From NCBI GenBank assembly GCA_036245805.1, contig BTRK01000006.1, positions 52,197,257 to 52,261,256 on the forward strand: a DNA stretch of 64,000 bases, written 5' to 3'. Origin of the DNA: Pristionchus mayeri. Taxonomy: Eukaryota > Nematoda > Chromadorea > Rhabditida > Neodiplogasteridae. Shown here one piece after another: positions 58,001 through 64,000 of this stretch; positions within the stretch are counted from its first letter, which is position 1, and every line of letters starts with the position of its first letter. The translations under genes were made by a program, and so were the position numbers. The notes beneath the pieces were generated by a model, which was not told the origin of the DNA, made no database searches, and saw only the letters and a program-made list of their open reading frames with translations.

Positions 58001-59555
58001 GTAATACCCGAAGATGAAATACCCGAAAATGAAATACCCGAAGATGTAATACACGAAGATGCAATACCCGAAGATGCAATACCCGAAGATGAAATACCCG
58101 AAGATGAAATACCCGAAGATGTAATACCCGAAGATGTAATACCCGAAGACGCTATACCCGAAGATGAAATACCCGAAAATGAAATACCCGAAGATGTAAT
58201 ACCCGAAGATGCAATACCCGAAGATGAAATACCCGAAGATGTAATACCCGAAGATGCAATACCCGAAGATGAAATACCCGAAAATGAAATACCCGAAGAT
58301 GTAATACACGAAGATGAAATACCCGAAGATGAAATACCCGAAGATGTAATACCCGAAGACGCTATACCCGAAGATGAAATACCCGAAGATGTAATACCCG
58401 AAGATGAAATACCCGAAGATGTAATACCCGAAGATGTAATACACGAAGATCAAATACCCGAAGATGTAATACCCGAAGATGAAATACCCGAAGACGCTAT
58501 ACCCGAAGATGTAATACCCGAAGATGTAATACCCGAAGATGAAATACCCGAAGATGTAATACCCGAAGACGCTATACCCGAAGATGAAATACCCGAAAAT
58601 GAAATACCCGAAGATGTAATACACGAAGATGAAATACCCGAAGATGTAATACCCGAAGATGAAATACCCGAAGACGCTATACCCGAAGATGAAATACCCG
58701 AAAATGAAATACCCGAAGATGTAATACACGAAGATGAAATACCCGAAGATGTAATACCCGAAGATGAAATACCCGAAGATGTAATACCCGAAGACGCTAT
58801 ACCCGAAGATGAAATACCCGAAAATGAAATACCCGAAGATGTAATACCCGAAGATGCAATACCCGAAGATGAAATACCCGAAGATGTAATACCCGAAGAT
58901 GCAATACCCGAAGATGAAATACCCGAAGATGAAATACCCGAAGATGTAATACCCGAAGATGAAATACCCGATTATGAAATACCCGAAGATGTAATACCCG
59001 AAGATGAAATACCCGATTATGAAATACCCGAAGATGTAATACCCGAAGATGAAATACCCGATTATGAAATACCCGAAGATGTAATACCCGAAGACGCTAT
59101 ACCCGAAGATGTAATACCCGAAGATGTAATACCCGAAGACGCTATACCCGAAGATGAAATACCCGAAAATGAAATACCCGAAGATCAAATACCCGATTAT
59201 GAAATACCCGAAGATGTAATACCCGATTATGAAATACCCGAAGGTGTAATACCCGAAGATGTAATACCCGAAGACGCTATACCCGAAGATGTAATACCCG
59301 AAGATGAAATACCCGAAGATGTAATACCCGAAGACGCTATACCCGAAGATGAAATACCCGAAAATGAAATACCCGAAGATGTAATACACGAAGATGAAAT
59401 ACCCGAAGATGTAATACCCGAAGATGAAATAGCCGAAGATGTAATACACGAAGATGAAATACCCGAGGATGTAATACCCGAAGACGATATACCCGAAGAT
59501 CCGAAGATGTAATACCCGAAGACGCTATACCCGAACATGGAATACCCGAAAATGA
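55001..59555. repeat. GATTAT-rich block (distant copy of 36-43 kb with an internal change)
   Basis: Its left part matches 36,118-38,863 at offset 19,076 and its right part matches 41,897 onward at offset 16,766. Between 57,940 and 58,662 the units do not follow either source and look reshuffled (mainly GAA/GTA/GACGCT with two GATCAA units and no GATTAT). Junctions lie at 56,010 and 59,498. Confidence 0.7.
55194..57939. repeat. Long-range duplication J, copy 2
   Basis: Copy of 36,118-38,863 lying about 19 kb downstream in the same orientation. It ends at about 57,940, where GACGCT replaces GATGTA. At least one missing 15-bp GTA unit with compensation elsewhere cannot be excluded by eye. Confidence 0.75.
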
Positions 59556-62500
59556 ATTACCCGAAGATGAAATACCCGAAGATGTAATACCCGAAGATGT
59601 AATACCCGAAGACGCTATACCCGAAGATGTAATACCCTAAGATGAAATACCCGAAGATGAAATACCCGAAGATGAAATACCCGAAGATGCAATACCCGAA
59701 GATGCAATACCCGAAGAGGTAATACCCGAAGATGTAATACCCGAAGACGAAATACCCGAAGATGCAATACCCGAAGATGCAATACCCGAAGATGAAATAC
59801 CCGAAGATGTAATACCCGAAGACGCTATACCCGAAGACGAAATACCCGAAGATGTAATACCCGAAGATGTAATACCCGAAGATGTAATACCCGAAGACGC
59901 TATACCCGAAGACGAAATACCCGAAGATGTAATACCCGAAGATATAATACCCGAAGACGCTATACCCGAAGATGTAATACCCTAAGATGAAATACCCGAA
60001 GATGTAATACCCGAAGACGCTATACCCGAAGACGAAATACCCGAAGATGTAATACCCGAAGATGTAATACCCGAAGACGCTATACCCGAAGATGTAATAC
60101 CCTAAGATGAAATACCCGAAGATGAAACACCCGAAGATGAAATACCCGAAGATGCATTACCCGAAGATGCAATACCCGAAGATGAAATACCCGAAGATGA
60201 AATACCCGAAGATGTAATACCCGAAGATGCAATACCCGAAGATGTAATACCGGAAGATGTATTACCCGAAGACGCTATACCCGAAGATGTAATACCCGAA
60301 GATGAAATACCCGAAGATGTAATACCCGAAGATGAAATACCCGAAGATGTAATACCCGAAGACGCTATACCCGAAGATGAAATACCCGAAAATGAAATAC
60401 CCGAAGATGTAATACACGAAGATGAAATACCCGAAGATGTAATACCCGAAGATGAAATACCCGAAGATGTAATACCCGAAGACGCTATACCCGAAGATGA
60501 AATACCCGAAAATGAAATACCCGAAGATGTAATACCCGAAGATGCAATACCCGAAGATGAAATACCCGAAGATGTAATACCCGAAGATGCAATACCCGAA
60601 GATGAAATACCCGAAGATGAAATACCCGAAGATGTAATACCCGATTATGAAATACCCGAAGATGTAATACCCGAAGATGAAATACCCGATTATGAAATAC
60701 CCGAAGATGTAATACCCGAAGATGAAATACCCGATTATGAAATACCCGAAGATGTAATACCCGAAGACGCTATACCCGAAGATGTAATACCCGAAGATGT
60801 AATACCCGAAGACGCTATACCCGAAGATGAAATACCCGAAAATGAAATACCCGAAGATCAAATACCCGATTATGAAATACCCGAAGATGTAATACCCGAT
60901 TATGAAATACCCGAAGATGTAATACCCGAAGATGTAATACCCGAAGACGCTATACCCGAAGATGTAATACCCGAAGATGAAATACCCGAAGATGTAATAC
61001 CCGAAGACGCTATACCCGAAGATGAAATACCCGAAAATGAAATACCCGAAGATGTAATACACGAAGATGAAATACCCGAAGATGTAATACCCGAAGATGA
61101 AATAGCCGAAGATGTAATACACGAAGATGAAATACCCGAGGATGTAATACCCGAAGAATATACCCGAAGATCCGAAGATGTAATACCCGAAGACGCTATA
61201 CCCGAACATGGAATACCCGAAAATGAATTACCCGAAGATGAAATACCCGAAGATGTAATACCCGAAGATGTAATACCCGAAGACGCTATACCCGAAGATG
61301 TAATACCCTAAGATGAAATACCCGAAGATGAAATACCCGAAGATGAAATACCCGAAGATGCAATACCCGAAGATGCAATACCCGAAGAGGTAATACCCGA
61401 AGATGTAATACCCGAAGACGAAATACCCGAAGATGCAATACCCGAAGATGCAATACCCGAAGATGAAATACCCGAAGATGTAATACCCGAAGACGCTATA
61501 CCCGAAGACGAAATACCCGAAGATGTAATACCCGAAGATGTAATACCCGAAGATGTAATACCCGAAGACGCTATACCCGAAGATGTAATACCCGAAGATA
61601 TAATACCCGAAGACGCTATACCCGAAGATGTAATACCCTAAGATGAAATACCCGAAGATGTAATACCCGAAGACGCTATACCCGAAGACGAAATACCCGA
61701 AGATGTAATACCCGAAGATGTAATACCCGAAGACGCTATACCCGAAGATGTAATACCCTAAGATGAAATACCCGAAGATGAAACACCCGAAGATGAAATA
61801 CCCGAAGATGCATTACCCGAAGATGCAATACCCGAAGATGAAATACCCGAAGATGAAATACCCGAAGATGTAATACCCGAAGATGCAATACCCGAAGATG
61901 TAATACCGGAAGATGTATTACCCGAAGACGCTATACCCGAAGATGTAATACCCTAAGATGCAATACCCGAAGAGGTAATACCCGAAGATGTAATACCCGA
62001 AGACGAAATACCCGAAGATGCAATACCCGAAGATGAAATACCCGAAGATGTAATACCCGAAGACGCTATACCCGAAGACGAAATACCCGAAGATGTAATA
62101 CCCGAAGATGTAATACCCGAAGATGTAATACCCGAAGACGCTATACCCGAAGATGTAATACCCTAAGATGAAATACCCGAAGATGAAATACCCGAAGATG
62201 AAATACCCGAAGATGCAATACCCGAAGATGCATTACCCGAAGATGCAATACCCGAAGATGAAATACCCGAAGATGAAATACCCGAAGATGTAATACCCGA
62301 AGATGCAATACCCGAAGAGGTAATACCCGAAGATGTAATACCCGAAGACGAAATACCCGAAGATGCAATACCCGAAGATGAAATACCCGAAGATGTAATA
62401 CCCGAAGACGCTATACCCGAAGACGAAATACCCGAAGATGTAATACCCGAAGATGTAATACCCGAAGACGCTATACCCGAAGATGTAATACCCTAAGATG

Positions 62501-64000
62501 AAATACCCGAAGACGCTATACCCGAAGACGAAATACCCGAAGATGTAATACCCGAAGATGTAATACCCGAAGACGCTATACCCGAAGATGTAATACCCTA
62601 AGATGCAATACCCGAAGAGGTAATACCCGAAGATGTAATACCCGAAGACGAAATACCCGAAGATGCAATACCCGAAGATGAAATACCCGAAGATGTAATA
62701 CCCGAAGACGCTATACCCGAAGACGAAATATCCGAAGATGTAATACCCGAAGATGTAATACCCGAAGACGCTATACCCGAAGATGTAATACCCTAAGATG
62801 AAATACCCGAAGATGAAACACCCGAAGATGAAATACCCGAAGATGCATTACCCGAATATGCAATACCCGAAGATGAAATACCCGAAGATGAAATACCCGA
62901 AGATGTAATACCCGAAGATGCAATACCCGAAGATGAAATACCCGAAGATGTAATACCCGAAGATGTAATACCCGAAGACGCTATACCCGAAGACGCTATA
63001 CCCGAAGATGTAATACCCTAAGATGAAATACCCGAAGATGAAACACCCGAAGATGAAATACCCGAAGATGCAATACCCGAAGATGAAATACCCGAAGATG
63101 CATTACCCGAAGATGCATTACCCGAAGATGCAATACCCGAAGATGAAATACCCGAAGACGCTATACCCGAAGACGCTATACCCGAAGATGTAATACCCTA
63201 AGATGAAATACCCGAAGATGAAACACCCGAAGATGCAATACCCGAAGATGAAATACCCGAAGATGTAATACCCGAAGATGTAATACCCGAAGACGCTATA
63301 CCCGAAGACGCTATACCCGAAGATGTAATACCCTAAGATGAAATACCCGAAGATGAAACACCCGAAGATGAAATACCCGAAGATGAAACACCCGAAGATG
63401 AAATACCCGAAGATGCATTACCCGAAGATGCATTACCCGAAGATGCAATACCCGAAGATGAAATACCCGAAGATGAAATACCCGAAGATGTAATACCCGA
63501 AGATGCAATACCCGAAGATGAAATACCCGAAGATGAAATACCCGAAGATGTAATACCCGAAAATGTAATACCCGAAGACGCTATACCCGAAGATGTAATA
63601 CCCTAAGATGAAATACCCGAAGATGAAATACCCGAAGATGAAATACCCGAAGATGCAATACCCGAAGATGCAATACCCGAAGAGGTAATACACGAAGATG
63701 TAATACCCGAAGACGAAATACCCGAAGATGCAATACCCGAAGATGAAATACCCGAAGATGTAATACCCGAAGACGCTCTACCCGAAGACGAAATACCCGA
63801 AGATGTAATACCCGAAGATGTAATACCCGAAGACGCTATACCCGAAGATGTAATACCCTAAGATGAAATACCCGAAGATGAAACACCCGAAGATGAAATA
63901 CCCGAAGATGCATTACCCGAAGATGCAATACCCGAAGATGAAATACCCGAAGATGAAATACCCGAAGATGTAATACCCGAAGATGCAATACCCGAAGATG
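58663..64000. repeat. Long-range duplication K, copy 2 (runs off the window)
   Basis: Copy of 41,897-47,191. The match is still perfect at base 64,000, so the duplicated block continues outside the window. Confidence 0.82.
59556..64000. repeat. Terminal CCCTAA-rich block with one GATTAT-type insert
   Basis: This repeats the order seen at 42.8-47.2 kb: a CCCTAA-rich piece to about 60,270, a GATTAT-type piece to about 61,225 with a junction at 61,169, then CCCTAA-rich units to the window end. The array is still running at base 64,000. Confidence 0.75.

Larger units (their letters stand above)
42732..61174. repeat. 8-bp insertion units, group 5
   Basis: GATCCG starts at 42,732; 44,420; 48,508; 49,086; 49,942; 50,001; 52,349; 52,927; 53,783; 53,842; 56,010; 59,498; 61,169. 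The one at 61,169 has lost 2 bp in its GACGATATA partner (GAATATACCC). Spacing is wider here than before 21 kb, so the phase of the 15-bp unit is preserved over several kilobases. Confidence 0.9.
42867..63870. repeat. CCCTAA variant units (TAA in the forward frame)
   Basis: ATACCCTAAGATGAA or -GCA occurs about 60 times between these limits and only once elsewhere (about 9,353, followed by GATAAA). Nearly all follow a GACGCT unit and a GTA unit, so the 45-bp composite spread as a block. In the pentapeptide frame the change is Glu to stop. On the other strand it is only Phe to Leu. The variant is absent from the GATTAT-type blocks interspersed in this region. Confidence 0.85.
1..64000. repeat. 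15-bp satellite array filling the window
   Basis: Every line of the window can be parsed into head-to-tail units of ATACCCGAAGATGWA, all in the same orientation. The commonest variants end in GATGTA, GATGAA, GACGCT or GATGCA. Others are ATACCCGATTATGAA, ATACCCGAAAATGAA, ATACCCGAACATGGA, ATACACGAAGATGAA, ATACCCGAAGATCAA, AAACCC-, ACACCC-, TTACCC- and ATACCCTAAGATGAA. The first half (ATACCCGA) is the most constant and the last six bases the most variable. No inversion, spacer or mobile element was seen. The array reaches both window ends, so its full size is unknown. The kind of sequence is certain; its chromosomal role and host are not. A eukaryotic heterochromatic satellite is the inference. 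Confidence 0.98.

Noticed and set aside
42867..63870. Telomeric CCCTAA hexamers
   Set aside because: CCCTAA appears once per variant unit through a G-to-T change in CCCGAA and is never in tandem, so it is a coincidence rather than telomere or interstitial telomere sequence.
1..64000. CRISPR array
   Set aside because: There are no repeat-spacer alternations. The unit is 15 bp with direct abutment and no unique spacers.
1..64000. Bacterial pentapeptide-repeat protein family
   Set aside because: That family follows an A(D/N)LxX pattern forming a beta helix. The Ile-Pro-Glu-Asp-x series is unrelated and proline-rich.
1..64000. CENP-B box in the satellite
   Set aside because: The unit shares only a short TTCGGG-like piece on the minus strand and lacks the essential spaced core of the box. 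No unit variant comes closer.

Overview
The whole 64-kb window is one uninterrupted tandem array of a roughly 15-bp unit, consensus ATACCCGAAGATGWA (W = A or T; about 40% GC, roughly 4,270 units). The array already runs at base 1 and still runs at base 64,000, so neither edge is seen. I found no unique sequence, transposable element, tRNA, rRNA, CRISPR array or convincing gene. A megasatellite-scale array this homogeneous, with nested higher-order duplications, fits eukaryotic heterochromatin (centromeric, pericentromeric, subtelomeric or another constitutive block) far better than a bacterial or viral genome. The sequence gives no way to name the species.

Layout. Almost every unit is one of a dozen recurring variants, and their mix divides the window into domains. 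1-3,474 is mixed. 3,475-14,560 is rich in ...GATGCA, AAACCC and EHG-type units. 14,561-42,790 is dominated by ATACCCGATTATGAA units. From 42,791 to the end, blocks rich in ATACCCTAAGATGAA, ACACCC and TTACCC units alternate with GATTAT-type blocks. About 61 'junction' units carry an extra 8 bp (CCCGAAGATCCGAAGATG) and break the 15-bp phase. Seven copies of a 90-bp cassette carry two double insertions and one 2-bp deletion whose length changes cancel.

On top of the 15-bp unit sit many nearly identical segmental duplications, hand-aligned here. Tandem ones have periods of about 578, 990, 1,111, 1,995, 3,826, 3,841 and 4,125 bp. There are also copies about 1.48, 2.38, 2.95 and 3.54 kb apart, and long-range copies about 16.8 and 19.1 kb apart. 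The 578-bp duplication lies inside the 3,841-bp one, and the 1,995-bp duplication is changed in the distant copy, so part of the order of events can be read.

Coding question. On the + strand one frame reads a pentapeptide (Ile-Pro-Glu-Asp-Glu/Val/Ala and variants) with open stretches up to 5.8 kb. On the - strand all three frames are nearly stop-free because the unit itself has no stop there. I treat these as products of periodicity: the + frame almost never has an ATG, is frame-shifted at every junction, contains TAA in about 60 units, and its variants show no excess at third codon positions. There are therefore no CDS calls. The open blocks that merit a check are listed as 'other'.
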